NCBI GenBank assembly: GCA_032622095.1
Contig: CP136067.1
Span: 95,966,707 to 96,030,706, forward strand
Length of the DNA: 64,000 nucleotides
Reading direction: 5' to 3'
Source: Siphonodentalium dalli
Lineage: Eukaryota > Mollusca > Scaphopoda > Gadilida > Siphonodentaliidae
The notes beneath the pieces are model-generated. The model searched no databases, was not told where the DNA came from, and saw nothing but the letters and a program-made list of their open reading frames with translations. A program made the translations under genes and the position numbers. This document shows, one piece after another, positions 10,942 through 23,152 of the stretch. How positions within the stretch are numbered: position 1 is the first letter of the stretch; the number at the start of each line of letters is the position of its first letter.

Positions 10942-11360
10942 CAAGCCTGCAAATAGTGTGTTAGTCATTTGAAGAAGGAGGTAGCCAGAAGGTGAATTTA
11001 GTGAAGCTATCCCAAACGGTGGGCTAGCTTCACCAAATTCACCCTCTGGGGACCTCATTCTGCATAGTCCTCAACTGTTATGGGAAACCTAGGATCAAAT
11101 TGAAGTTCCCAGTTGAAGTTGGTGATGTTCACCCATTAGTCATCTCGATTATGGATTTTATCTTCTGCAAATTTAGGGATATAGAAACCCAACAGAAGGT
11201 GAAAATTACTAAAACAATGTTAATTTGAAACTATAGATAATTCCCAGAAGATGAGTCCTAACAGGATGAGGTCCTCAGAGGGTGAATTTGGTGATGCTTG
11301 CTAAATTCACCCTCTAGGGACCTCTTTCTGCAAACGACAGACACACTATTTGCAGGTTTG
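10942..11360. mobile_element. family C hAT-type MITE, complete
   Basis: 419 bp, CAAGCCTGCAAATAGTGTG to actatttgcaggtttg, with 8-bp flanking repeats ttctcttt (10934-10941) and ttctcatt (11361-11368), 7 of 8 identical. The left subterminal hairpin is intact; the right one is shortened (ggtgaatttggtgatgcttg runs straight into its mirror). Confidence 0.9.
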
Positions 11361-11504
11361 TTCTCATTATAATTTAAACACAAGTGATATGTTGAGTTAT
11401 AGTTTAGTAATAACTAGGAAATATTTTCAAAATCTCAAAAAGAATAATCAAGTGATATTTATATACATGTTTAACTTCTGTAATATGTTACTAAACCTGG
11501 AATA

Positions 11505-11716
11505 CAATAATGCCCTAAATAATCGACTCCTTAACCACAGCATAAATATGAGTAATTTTTCAGGATTTAGTCGGAAATATGGCTTGTTGCATTCATCGGA
11601 AAGCTCTCACTGAGAGCTTTCTGATGAATGGCAACAAGCCATATTTCCGACTAAATCCTTAAAAATTACCCATAATTCTGCTGTGGTTAAGGAGTCGATT
11701 ATTTAGGGAATTACTG
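11505..11716. mobile_element. family A MITE, full length
   Basis: 212 bp, starting CAATAATGCCCTAAATAATC (one change in the terminal word) and ending ggaattactg, TA on both sides, tip ctcactgagag. Confidence 0.92.
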
Positions 11717-12346
11717 TACATGTAATGAATAAATTAGAGCAAAACATATGCTATTATTCCCCTTGTTACTAACCCTGAAGGGATCACTCTCATCAAAAAA
11801 AGTGCTCAAGTGTACATGGGTTTTGAAAATATGCTGAAGGGTACACAGCAATCGGCACTAATGCAGAAAATCTGGTGTCCACCAGCAGCTCGTTTTCAGT
11901 TCATTTTAACTTTCCTTGGAACATATACAATTATTCTCTAACAGAAATCATTTCAGACATGAAAATTAAAGTCATTTAGAACGAGATTTCAAATCCTGTG
12001 TACCCTTCAGCTTATTTTCAAAACTGGTGTACCCTTCAGCACTTTTTTTGGTGAGAGTGACCCCTTCAGTGTAACTAACACACACCTAACTGTGGAAAAA
12101 CCAGATATAAATTTGTAGTCAATGTTCCATTTTAATGAACATTATGCAGGCAATAGCAACACATCTGAGAAGTTAGGCCTGTGTATATAAACAGCTCTTG
12201 TTTAAGACCCCATATTTTATTCTGTATGACTAGCATAAACAGTGAGCTTAGACAATTAAAAAAATTCAGAGTATAGAAAATTACTTTAAATTCAGCAGCT
12301 GCTCAACAGCTAAGAAATATTAAAGACACGTAACAAATAAGGTGTA
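11717..12346. other. non-coding stretch with a small inverted repeat
   Basis: The phrase aaccctgaagggatcactct (about 11771) is mirrored by agtgaccccttcagtgtaac (about 12056), with tacccttcag words between, so an old foldback of about 300 bp is likely. No coding signal. Confidence 0.45.
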
Positions 12347-12701
12347 TTAAAGTCACACATAATGTTCAAATTATATAATACAGCTGGAAAGCTATAAAAT
12401 AGTGTACTATACAATATAGAAATATATCAAATTTATAGGGTCTGAGAAAAACTTTATAAACACTTGTCGAATAAAATATCAAGTGTGTTGATGACAATCT
12501 CTGTTCTGCCGAGAATTGTGGGAGAAAATGGAACCCACTTTTTGTAATTGAAGCATGTTTAATATACTTCTATCATTTGGTAGATACATACTAAACTTCA
12601 AAAGTGCCATATCCGATCAAATTATAAATTTTGTATTATATTTTTTTTGCCCATTTATCATAAAAACAGCAGTAAGGTTCGAACATAATGTGCGACTTTA
12701 A
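12347..12701. mobile_element. family I TTAA-bounded MITE
   Basis: 355 bp between TTAA at 12347-12350 and 12698-12701. Terminal repeats read ttaaagtcacacataatgtt on the left and, mirrored, gaacataatgtgcgacttta on the right (one mismatch in the first 20 bases). The interior is AT-rich and non-coding. A TTAA target is expected of piggyBac-type elements, but the terminal word differs from families Ba, Bb and Bc. Confidence 0.7.
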
Positions 12702-12890
12702 TCGATTCAATAAATTACAATGTGTCATTTGAAAAGTTTATATATATATTACATGAGTAGAATTATTTCGGAAGAACCAATGTAGTTAGTTTTGTGGCCA
12801 TCTGGTCTAGTGCAACAATACAGACTTATAGTAGAGGCTAAGAAACATGTGAAATTAATCTTTTCTTTACTAAATACTCAATAACGAGTA

Positions 12891-13103
12891 CAGTAATGCC
12901 CTAATTAATCGACTCTTTAACCACAGCAGAATTATAGGTAACTTTTCAGGATTTAGTTGGAAATATGGCTTGTTGCCATTCATCGGAAAGCTCTTGTGGA
13001 GAGCTTTCCAATGAATGGCAACAAGCCATATTTCCGACTAAATCCTAAAAAGTTACCCATAATTCTGCTGCGGTTAAAGAGTCGATTAATTAGGGCATTA
13101 CTG
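12891..13103. mobile_element. family A MITE, full length
   Basis: 213 bp, TA flanks. A private variant (gactctttaacc) in the left arm is mirrored exactly in the right arm (ggttaaagagtc), as is ctaattaatc/gattaattag. Confidence 0.94.
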
Positions 13104-13153
13104 TAGTTATCCCTTAGGAAATGTTCAGATAATAAGTTCAACAAGCTGTACTT

Positions 13154-13381
13154 TTAACCCTTTCGGGATGGGAGCCGCGTTGGTGCAGCATTAAAGACGT
13201 CTGTGCCAGTGCATTCTCTTATATATGCGAGTCTCCCATAGGGAGCCTTGCATATATAAGAGAATACACTGGCCTACATGGTCAATGCAAATTTTGTTAG
13301 GCCAATGCATTCTCTTATATATGCAAGGCTCCCTATGGGAGATATTGGCACATTGTTTTCGCAAAATTTCAGGAAGGGATG
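13154..13381 (+). mobile_element. family Bc TTAA MITE, right end truncated
   Basis: Left end ttaaccctttcgggatggga, two hairpin modules (second shortened), then ttttcgcaaaatttcaggaa, where the element stops without its terminal TTAA. The 96-codon minus ORF at this locus is a translation of the hairpins. Confidence 0.82.
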
Positions 13382-13504
13382 AACAGTAGGGTAGCTGTGT
13401 TTCATTGGAAAATACTTCCCTGTTGCCATGAAGCATATCACAGTAAATGTGCTCAAACGGCCACAGCACCATATTTTTCAATAAAACAGTTACACTACAC
13501 TAAT

Positions 13505-13970
13505 TTAACCCTTTACTCAACAAAACGGCCAAAAACGCCCAAATAAAGCTTCAACAGCCTAAAATATCTTCGGTCTGTCTCAATAACACCATATAAATAT
13601 GGATATCATTGGAACCGGTTCATTGACCACATTGTGATGGTTACAGTTATGCCCTGTGCCAATGCATTCTCTTATATATGCGAGTCGACCATAGGTCGCC
13701 TCGCATATATAAGAGAATGCATTGGCCTAAACGAAATCTTTTTTTAACACTTTTTACCATTTTTTTCTTACATTCTTTAACAATTTTGTAATTTTTTCTT
13801 ACATTTTTTAACAATTTTTATAATATTTTTCTACATTCTTTGACAATTTTATCATTTTTAATATGTGTTAAGCCAATGCATTCTCTTATATATGTGAGGC
13901 GACCTATGGTCGACTCGCATATATAAGAGAATGCATTGGCACAGGGCCGTTCTGTTGGGTAAAGGGTTAA
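13505..13970 (+). mobile_element. family Bb TTAA MITE with expanded spacer
   Basis: TTAACCCTTTACTCAACA to tgttgggtaaagggttaa, 466 bp. It exceeds the usual 400 bp because the spacer phrase ttttttcttacattctttaa is repeated three times between the two hairpin modules. It lies just beyond the presumed 3' UTR of the minus-strand LIM gene. Confidence 0.9.
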
Positions 13971-14273
13971 TATAATTAGATAAATGTTTTACGAAATTAT
14001 TCCCATATATTCAGATTCCATTCATAAATAACACTCCAAAGCCCCTCTACGAGTCACACGATATCATATATCAACCATCTTTGTCCGGAATTTCCACAGT
14101 CTGCGATATCACATTAGTCACGCTGGCAGCGTCTCCATCCAGTCAATTTTAAACTAGGTCACACAAGCCTCCGGAAGTATGTCACAGCTGTCGACACTCC
14201 ACGAATACTGGATTTTGTTCATTGCAGTTTGTTTTATACACTAGAAGTTCATACCTAAGGCACTTCGGTCGAG
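13971..14273 (-). other. presumed 3' UTR of the LIM-domain gene
   Basis: Low-copy DNA downstream (in minus orientation) of the TGA at 14274-14276. It resembles none of the window's repeats until the Bb element begins. I do not see a minus-strand AATAAA here, so the poly(A) site may lie further left, beyond or within the Bb element. Confidence 0.4.
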
Positions 14274-15730
<1,457 letters not shown>

Positions 15731-16034
15731 TTTCTCAATTCCCGAATCTGGTAGGTGATGATCAACTATACATACACTATTTCCCCCGAGCCTCCTGTGT
15801 TAGAATTGCATGGAAAAACATTAGTAATGCGAGATCAATGCAATTCTAGGGGGTCACATTTCCTATTATGCAAGATCGATGCAATTCAAGGGGGTCACAT
15901 TTCATATTTATCCGAGACTAAATTATATTTTTTATTTGGCCTTAACTAAAGTTATTAGTTAAAACAAAAACTGAATTTCAACAAAGGGCTGAAACTCTGG
16001 TAAAAATAGAATGCTTCCACTACCAATTCATTAG

Positions 16035-16396
16035 CCAGACATTTGCAGAATGAGGTCTCCAGAGTGGACTTAAGACACTACCCCACTGGCCTCATCTGCT
16101 ATGGGAGACCTGGACTCAGAACTAAGTTTCCAATAGGTGAAGATGGTGATGTGCACCCATTGGGAAACTTGATTATACATTGTTTTCAGCTAATTTTGGG
16201 ATAAAGATAAACTAACTAAAAAAAGAAACTACATGTATGTAAAGCAACTAAATAAATCTTTGTTAATTTGATAATAAAGATTCTTTCCAGAGAAGATGAG
16301 GCCTAAAGCGGATATAATGTCTGCAGAAGGTGAATTAAGTTATGCTGGCCCGCTGTGCATGGTAGCGTCACTAAATTCACATTACAGGGACTCATA
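16035..16396. mobile_element. family C (hAT-type) MITE, diverged and interrupted
   Basis: From gccagacatttgcagaatga through the characteristic middle (ctatgggagacctggactca, gcacccattgggaaactt) to the second hairpin (gaaggtgaattaagttatgc mirrored by gcgtcactaaattcacatta). A family A MITE is inserted in its right arm at 16397, just after agggactca. Confidence 0.75.
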
Positions 16397-16565
16397 CAGT
16401 AATGCTCTAAATAATAGACTCCTTAACCACAGAAGAATTATGGATAATTTTTCAGAATTTAGTCGAAAACCGATGAATGGCAAAAAGCCATATTTCCGAC
16501 TAAATCCTGAAAAATTACCCATAATTCTTCTGTGGTTAAGCAGTCTATTATTTAGAGCATTACTG
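16397..16565. mobile_element. family A MITE, internally deleted
   Basis: 169 bp, CAGTAATGCTCTAAATAATA to gagcattactg; left flank TA, right flank CA. The variants aatagactcc and cagaag are mirrored in the right arm (agtctatt, cttctg). It is nested in a family C element. Confidence 0.88.
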
Positions 16566-17400
16566 CAATTTGTTATTGCATATGATCATCTTGCAGCATT
16601 CTAATTTATATTGCACCACACACATTTAAGATATGTCACTTGTAATAACATCCCTTCACACACAAATGGCAATATAATCCAACGGGTTATATGTTTAATC
16701 TGTTTCCTTGGCAACCAACTGATTAAATAAACTTTCAGTGGAAAATTGAAAACAGTGCACACCTCCAATCTGTTAAACCCATTGATAGAGCATAACCCAC
16801 TGATTGTGTGTGTATAATTTGCCTATGGTGAGCTCCAGCTTCACCTCTGCCATGCCAAGTATTCTCATCTACACAGGTGTATTTTTGGCTACCTGTATTC
16901 ATAACCTTTGTTAATTAACTTTTAGAGTACATTGCCAGTACTTAAGTGCCAAAACTTCCTGGCAGGACGTTTCCTTTGGGATTATGAAGATAATTTCTAT
17001 GAAAATTGACCCTTAATAGTTTTTTATGATTGAAAATCCACATTCACTTCACCTAATATAAAGTTCTTGCTAATTTGTGAGCAATTTTGTGAATGTCAGC
17101 AATAACCAAGATTAAATACAACTGACTTGGTAGGGAGATGAGAATAAACGTCAATATAAAGTAGGAGTTCTCCGCATGAGCGAGGTAGGCGAAAGTAGAC
17201 TTTTGGGACTTGACCATATTAGAGATTGGCGAAAATACAATTCATTGAAAACAGGAGCATCGCTAGAGAGTGGCAAAATATGCCCGTGGTAGTTTCAACA
17301 ATGGGTCATAACTCAGGTAAATATTGGTGGGTGGAACCCAAATTCGAACAGGACCTGTAGTTTGTGTTAGTAAACCCAGTTTCTCCATACTGTATCCCTA
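16566..17400. other. low-copy and dispersed non-coding DNA
   Basis: 16600-17150 shows no repeat or exon that I can defend. 17225-17360 (gcatcgctagagagtggcaaaatatgcc-like, then ggtcataactcag) is related to 59998-60240 and 57850-58010, so it is a dispersed repeat fragment. Confidence 0.45.
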
Positions 17401-17622
17401 AATTGGCAGACAACACAATGCATAATCAAGGTGCCTAATGGGTGCACATCACAATATTCATCATCTGGGAACTTAAATCTGTATCAAGGTCTCCCATAGC
17501 AGATGAGGCCATGCAGAATGAGCTCCCCAGAGGACGAGTTTGGTGATGCTAGCTGGCCATGCAGGGTAGCATCACTAAATTCAGACTCCGGGGGACTCTC
17601 ATTCTGCAAATATCCATATTTT
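17400..17622. mobile_element. family C hAT-type MITE fragment
   Basis: Middle part in reverse order (aacacaatgcataatcaagg, gcacatcacaatattcatca, caaggtctcccatagcagat) followed by one subterminal hairpin (gcagaatgagctccccagag mirrored to gggggactctcattctgca). Outer ends are lost. Confidence 0.75.
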
Positions 17623-18266
17623 CAGGCCTAGTTCACTAACTACTGAAATTTCATTTTGATTTTGGTTTCGTAGAAAAAATCAGGTTTTGGTTTGGGGTTA
17701 TGGTTTTACTCAGTACACCAATTACTATATGCATAGAGCAGATGGTGTAATATTTGACATAATATTTGCAGCCATTTTCCAGTGATTTCCATATTCAATG
17801 GCAAAATGTGCCATTATCACTCATATGGCATCCAAATTTTCCAAATTGAAACTGCTACTAGTAATGGTGGCGAATAGCAGCTGACAAAGGAGCATGCTAA
17901 CCACACATCATGTAAAAGCAATATTCAGCAACCAGTGGTGTCGGTTAATTGAAACCAGAAAAATAGGTTTTATAGAATATATCGGTTGTGGTTTGGTTTT
18001 GAAATAAAAACGAAAAACTGTATAACTGCACATCATTAATTTACACTCCTACATGCATTCGCATTGAGGAAACTGACTGGAGGATGTTGGTTGGTTGAAA
18101 TCACATCATGTGACATCGCACGTGGGCCCCAACTTGTTTTCATATTACATGGATGCAACTTGCAAAGAGAATATCATTCAAAACGGACTTTAAATACTCT
18201 TTTAATTTGCAAGTTGAGTGTAAATATAAGAAAAGGATGTTGATTTTGTAGCAATCCATGGAGTAC
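17623..18266. other. non-coding stretch
   Basis: Contains several ggttttggtttggggttatg-like purine-rich phrases but no defended exon or element. Confidence 0.45.
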
Positions 18267-18434
18267 AGTAATGCCCTAATTTATCAACTTCTTAACCACA
18301 GCAGAATTATGGGTAACTTTTCAGGATTTAGTCGGAAATATGGCTTGTTGCCATTCATCGGAAAGCTCTCAAATCCTGAAAAGTTACCCATAATTCTGCT
18401 GTGGTTAAGGAGTCGATTAATTAGGGCATTACTT
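18267..18434. mobile_element. family A MITE, internally deleted
   Basis: 168 bp from CAGTAATGCCCTAATTTATC to gcattactt; the right half of the tip is missing. TA is found on both sides. Confidence 0.88.
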
Positions 18435-18445
18435 TATGGATGCAA

Positions 18446-18502
18446 GTTGGTCTGACATTTTTATGTTTGGCCACACAAAATGTCAGACTAACTTGCGTCC
18501 AT
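18446..18502. repeat. short gtctgacatt hairpin
   Basis: agttggtctgacatttttat is mirrored by aaaatgtcagactaactt around a ~12-base loop. The arm word matches the subterminal words of the element at 14691-15285. Confidence 0.55.
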
Positions 18503-18537
18503 ACTACATGGAATGCGACGCAATCAACATCCATTTC

Positions 18538-20995
18538 TTAACCCTTTCATGATGTGAGTCGCACTGGCGCAGCATTAAAAGACCCTGTGCCAGTGCATTC
18601 TCTTATATATGTGAGTCTCCCATGGGGAGCCTCGCATATATAATAGTGTGGTCGTTGAGACTCGATTTTGAGGTGAACCTAGAACAAATTGTTTACAAGC
18701 TGTTATCTGTCTCATTCGATGCGAAAAGCATCAGGAACAACATATCCAAAATCCGCAAAAATCCGCGTTGGGGAAACTTTGTTATCCACGATGGCGTCCA
18801 ACATGGTTGTCTATACTACATCAGTTCTCGATATAAGTCATTATACGATATATAGTGGCATCAGAATTATGCCGTTATATCAGTTTGTGTTAAATTAGAA
18901 TGCGGGAGCGAGTAGAGTGACACGGACAGAAAATTATACAATCGTGGCCATGAAATGGCTGTCAAAATGGCCGCAACTCCAAACCATACCACGTAGAAAG
19001 CAACATATTGGGTAACCACATAAGAGTGAAATACGTATTGGCAATATACAAGTCGGTTGTTAAATATCTTTAAAGGTACACACATCATTAAAACAGATCA
19101 GTCTGAAGGATCATCGGTCACTGCACAGCAAGTCAACCCCCCAATTATTTACGTCTTTGGTTTGGGTGTTCTGCTTATCCAACATCCAACTGTTGGGCAA
19201 AACAAAAATAGCTTGTGCATGCAACACACGAACTAATGTTTCGCCTCACAGTGCATGGTAGTTTCATTCGGCATGGTGATTAAATATTGAATGCAACGCC
19301 GAAATTTAAGTGCATACTCTAGAGGTATAAATACTAGTTATATTTCCGGAATTGTCAACACTCCCGGTGATAATAAACGATACACGTATGTCGCAATGGT
19401 TATTATACTGTAAAGAAACACTCATATCTTCAATGGATTAGCACCGAATCTCACCAGGTCAAAGAGACTGTACATAGTCCATTGTATGTAAGACTAATTT
19501 TCATTCTGCTACCAACCCGATTTCTTAGCAGACAATTTTGTTAAAATTACTTCAGTGGCCACTTTACAACTAGAATAAGCTACAGCGCAATGCACACTAT
19601 TAGTTTTCAGTATATTTTTGTTTGAAAATATATTACCATTACCACCCACGTAATCGTGCTAAATATCAGGTGATCATCATTTAAGATGTTATTCCAACGT
19701 TGAACATTCACCCAGTATTGTTAGTTGTGGTTCTGTGTGCAACAGACATGTGTAACATTATGGAAAATGGGTAAACGCGGTGATGCGATTGAAGACAGCG
19801 TAGTAAGTTTCGCGTAGATGTGGCCTTGGTGAATTCAACCAAATTTAATTTCCAGGTATAAACACAGTCTGTCACAGATTATGTAGGCAATTTTGGTCAA
19901 GTTTTGAATTTATTGAAGACAGCCTATGGTACTCATTTGTGATTTAATAAATTTAGTTCATGATACACCATCACGCATTCTTGTGATAAAAGCGAAATAT
20001 TCGTGTTTTATCACTTGATCTGAGGCAACTATAACTACTATTTTGAGACAAGTACAATAGGATCTTCACATTCTCCCCAGTACAATATGAACATAATTCA
20101 TACCGTTTTATAGCAATTAATTTTTTAAGGTTTTATACCGTAGATATCAAAATAAATGGTGATCGGTCTCATTCGTGAGACTGCTCTGAATACATATATT
20201 TCTGCTTCTAGAGAAAGGCCGCATAGTCAATACATCCCTACTAAATCCCTTTTAGCCGTTTAATTACACATATATCACACGATTCAAGATTAGCGGTACA
20301 GATAAAACTGCGTCATTTTTTCGTTTCTGGACGGCCAAAAGTCCAGATTTAAATGTTCCACAAGACCATGATTTCGCTTGCTCTCTCGTGAGATACATCA
20401 GAAAGAATTTGTACATCTCTAATCAAAAGTTTCTCTTATACTTGTAGTCATTCTTCCTCGCAATATTCGAGTGTTTTTTCACTCGTATAGGACTAGCTAT
20501 TCAATTTTGCACTAAATGTAAATTTCAATCGATTTTGTCCATTTTGGTGGCCATTTTGGGAAAAATATTCTACATATATGGTTTACGACTAAGCAATGTT
20601 TGTGTATATTTCAATTTATTACGAATTGGGCATTAATTGGAGCACCTGCTGCAGAATTCAGTATTTTCCGATAACAACAGACATTATGGACGCCATCTTC
20701 AATAGAGAATTTTCCCCAAAGCGGATTTTAGCGGATTTTGGATATGTTGTTCCCTACATCCTGCCCGACAATATGACACCAAAAACAGCTTGTAAACAAT
20801 TTGTTCTAGGTCCAATGCTTCAACGACCAGACTATAAGAGAATGCACTGGCGTACAAGATCAAGGTAAATATTGTCAGGCCAATGTATTCTCTTATATAT
20901 GCGAGGTGCCCTATGGGAGACTCGTATTTATAAGAGAATGCATTGGCACAGGGTTTTCGCTAAATTTTAGGAAGCTCCAGTTATGAAAGGGTTAA
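18538..20995 (+). mobile_element. family Bc TTAA MITE split by a 2.2-kb insertion
   Basis: TTAACCCTTTCATGATGTGA at the left and tccagttatgaaagggttaa at the right. Only 18538-18643 and 20835-20995 belong to the MITE; together they make a standard copy of about 265 bp. The interruption falls in the right arm of its first hairpin (catatataa | gagaatgcactgg). Confidence 0.88.
18644..20834. mobile_element. 2.2-kb non-autonomous element nested in a Bc MITE
   Basis: Ends are TAGTGTGGTCGTTGAGAC on the left and, mirrored, TAGTCTGGTCGTTGAAGC on the right. The arms continue to match for about 150-190 bp (cctagaacaaattgtttacaag, aggaacaacatatccaaaat). The host MITE gives the empty site, so the target duplication is TAA (18641-18643 and 20835-20837). 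A 3-bp TWA duplication would suit PIF/Harbinger, but the terminal word is not diagnostic. The 2-kb interior encodes nothing recognisable; ORFs of 77 and 90 codons are translations of the two arms. Confidence 0.82.
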
Positions 20996-21065
20996 ATCCA
21001 ATAAATTTCTTTGCAGATGAATAATCTGTAGTAATAATATTAATGGATATTTTTTATATAGCGCT

Positions 21066-21156
21066 TAATTACATGATAAGCGCTTTAATAGTACCAAAGA
21101 AGTACCATTTAATTACATGATAAGCGCTTTAATAGTACCAAAGAAGTACCATTTTG
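21066..21156 (+). repeat. two-copy tandem duplication of ~45 bp
   Basis: taattacatgataagcgctt taatagtaccaaagaagtacc occurs twice head to tail without visible divergence, so the duplication is recent. Confidence 0.85.
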
Positions 21157-21537
21157 TGCTGTTTCTCTAGATGACGATCATTATACACACTCAAGCACTC
21201 TTCATGCAATAACATGCTATAAACTGTAAAACATGCAATCATTGGAGACCACACCACGATCAGGCGGGTCTCTGTGAGTAACCAGTATAGCCTATATTGA
21301 GCCCCCCAACAGATAGAAGCATTTACTGTATAGTGATTTCTGCTCTTCTCTGTGTGGGGTTCCCAATTGGTGGCAATAGAGAGATAATGAGTGGATGGGA
21401 CTCTACAAGTAATTTGTAGCCAGATGTTCTATATATCTCAGATATGGCAGAAACTCTGTACGACATATATGGTGGAAACACTGGACAACATATGGCGGAA
21501 ACAACATATCTGAAGAATTTTTTCCTCGGGTTATCCA

Positions 21538-21686
21538 CTCAGAAATATGGCTTGTTGCCATTCATCGGAAAGCTCTCACTGAGAGCTTTCCGATTGAATG
21601 GTAACAAGCCATATTTCCGACGAAATCCTGAAAAGATACCCATAATTCTGCTGTGGTTAAGAAGTCGATTAGTTAGGGCATTACTG
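21538..21686. mobile_element. family A MITE, left end truncated
   Basis: Begins inside the left arm (cagaaatatggcttgttgcc), has the tip ctcactgagag and a complete right arm to gcattactg followed by TA. Confidence 0.88.
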
Positions 21687-21758
21687 TACTTCATGATGAT
21701 TCTTTCATAGACTTTCAAGTTAATTCACATGAACCCACATCAAAGGCCTAGAGCTCAT

Positions 21759-21886
21759 TTAACCCTTTGAGTGCCAATTTGAGTTACAATTTTTTACAAT
21801 TTTAATATATTTTATTATATTCTTTAACAGACTTATTGTGTAGGTTTAGGGCCGATAATATCGGCCCCTGGCACTCAAAGGGTTAA
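21759..21886. mobile_element. family Ba TTAA MITE lacking the hairpin module
   Basis: TTAACCCTTTGAGTGCCA to tggcactcaaagggttaa, 128 bp. The T-rich interior and the gggccgataatatcggccc mini-palindrome are present, but the ~70-bp hairpin found in the sister copy at 45757 is absent. It shows that the terminal repeats and the hairpin are separable. Confidence 0.9.
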
Positions 21887-21983
21887 GATGCAGGAGAAGA
21901 AGTGTTTCTGGATGAAATTACGAGCAAAGCCCCAACTCATGCTCCCTCGAACTCCAAATAGCTGTAAAAAGAAAACAATAATT

Positions 21984-22075
21984 TATATCATAGTCATATG
22001 ACAGTCGATCGATAACAATAATTATAATCATGGTATTTTATATCGTAGTCATATGACAGTCGATCGATAACATAT
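21984..22075 (+). repeat. two-copy ~50-bp tandem duplication next to the LIM exon donor
   Basis: atagtcatatgacagtcgat cgataaca recurs (about 21990 and 22043) directly downstream, in transcript sense, of the LIM exon's 5' splice site. Confidence 0.75.
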
Positions 22076-22080
22076 CTTAC

Positions 22081-22229
22081 TTTAACTGAGCTTTACAGTG
22101 GGAACACTTGAAACATCCTTTATGATAAATCGCTTTATTCACTTCGATTTTTTCCATCACGTAGACGATTTTGTCACATGCAGCGCACCTTTCATGTTGG
22201 ACTGCGAAGCCACCTCCCTTTGGCTTGAC
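22081..22229 (-). CDS. LIM-domain protein (EPLIN/LIMA1-Xin-like), exon with first zinc finger
   Basis: Minus-strand exon of 149 nt: acceptor ctatacag (AG at 22230-22231), donor GTAAG beginning at 22080. It starts in phase 0 and ends two bases into a codon, which fits the one-base start of the exon at 14274-14451. It encodes 49 full codons, VKPKGGGFAVQHERC then AACDKIVYVMEKIE and so on. Zinc ligands are C15, C18, H36, C39, then C42 and C45, the exact LIM pattern C-x2-C-x17-H-x2-C-x2-C-x2-C. The KIVYVMEKIE segment parallels the VYPMER segment of EPLIN and Xin LIM domains. LIM domains bind zinc and mediate protein contacts, mostly at actin structures; the cellular role here is inferred from the family. 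Low-copy DNA surrounds the exon. Confidence 0.93.
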
Positions 22230-22610
22230 CTGTATAGTACGAGATTAGTAGCAAAAATTGCAACACATTAGACACATGTTAATGCAACAACTAAACTAAA
22301 ATAAAATCCATGCTTTAATGCAATACAAGTGCTTATCAAACACACACAAGATGCTTTCTAAATAAGATGTTTATATATTTTGCAATATTCTCAGAAAACC
22401 TACATATTTTTATCAACTGATAAGTATAAATATATTACACAAACCTTTTATATTCTGTCCGTTTTAAACCTAATATTTTAAGATAACAGTTGCTTATGTT
22501 TCTTAGTCTTTTGGTAACAGATAAGTGAAAATATGACAGAAACATGTTATTTTTAAACAGTTTTAAAACCTAATATTTTTAGATAATGTTTTTTTTGTCC
22601 TACAGTTTTC

Positions 22611-22880
22611 TTAACCCTTTCATGACGGGAGCTGTGCTGGTGCAGCATTAAAGACCCTGTGCCAGTGCATTCTTTTATATATGCGAGTCACACCATAGGG
22701 TACCTCGCATATATACGTAAGAGAATGCACTGGCTTACAAGATCAAGGTAAATATTGTTAGGCCAATGCATTCTCTTATATATATGCAAGGCTCCATACG
22801 GGCGACTTGCATATATAAGAGAATGCATTGGCACAGGGTTTTCGCAAAAATTCAGGAAGCTCCAGTCAACAAAGGGTTAA
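22611..22880 (+). mobile_element. family Bc TTAA MITE, 270 bp
   Basis: TTAACCCTTTCATGACGGGA to tccagtcaacaaagggttaa with two hairpin modules (about 22659-22733 and 22762-22835) and the linker caaggtaaatattgttaggc. It lies in the intron just upstream of the first-finger LIM exon. Confidence 0.92.
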
Positions 22881-23010
22881 TATTTTGAGATAATATTCGT
22901 CCTTATATGATATGACATAACCTTGTTATATCTCCTGTATATTTCAAACATAATTTTTTGAGAGGATGACCACTATGTTAGAGCTCAAGATGCATGGGTC
23001 TTCTCATCTT

Positions 23011-23152
23011 AAGAGAACGCACTGGCTTACAATGTCAAGGTAAATATTGTTAGGCCAATGTATTCTCTTATATGTGAGGCTCCCTGTGTGAGACTTACAT
23101 AGATAAGAGAATCCATTGGCACAGGGTTTTCGCAAAATTTCAAGATGCTGTC
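23011..23152 (+). mobile_element. family Bc MITE fragment
   Basis: Right part only: agagaacgcactggcttaca, the linker, one hairpin module and the start of the right end (ggttttcgcaaaatttcaag). Both TTAA ends are missing. Confidence 0.8.

Noticed and set aside
13191-13481. 96-codon minus-strand ORF with YKRMHW phrases
   Set aside because: The phrase REPRIYKRMHW-like recurs at every Bc/Bb hairpin (7918, 23027, 25700, 45690, 49415) because it is the hairpin arm translated.
18622-18855. 77-codon ORF and its partner at 20596-20868 (90 codons)
   Set aside because: They are the two inverted arms of the nested 2.2-kb element read in opposite directions; not a gene pair.
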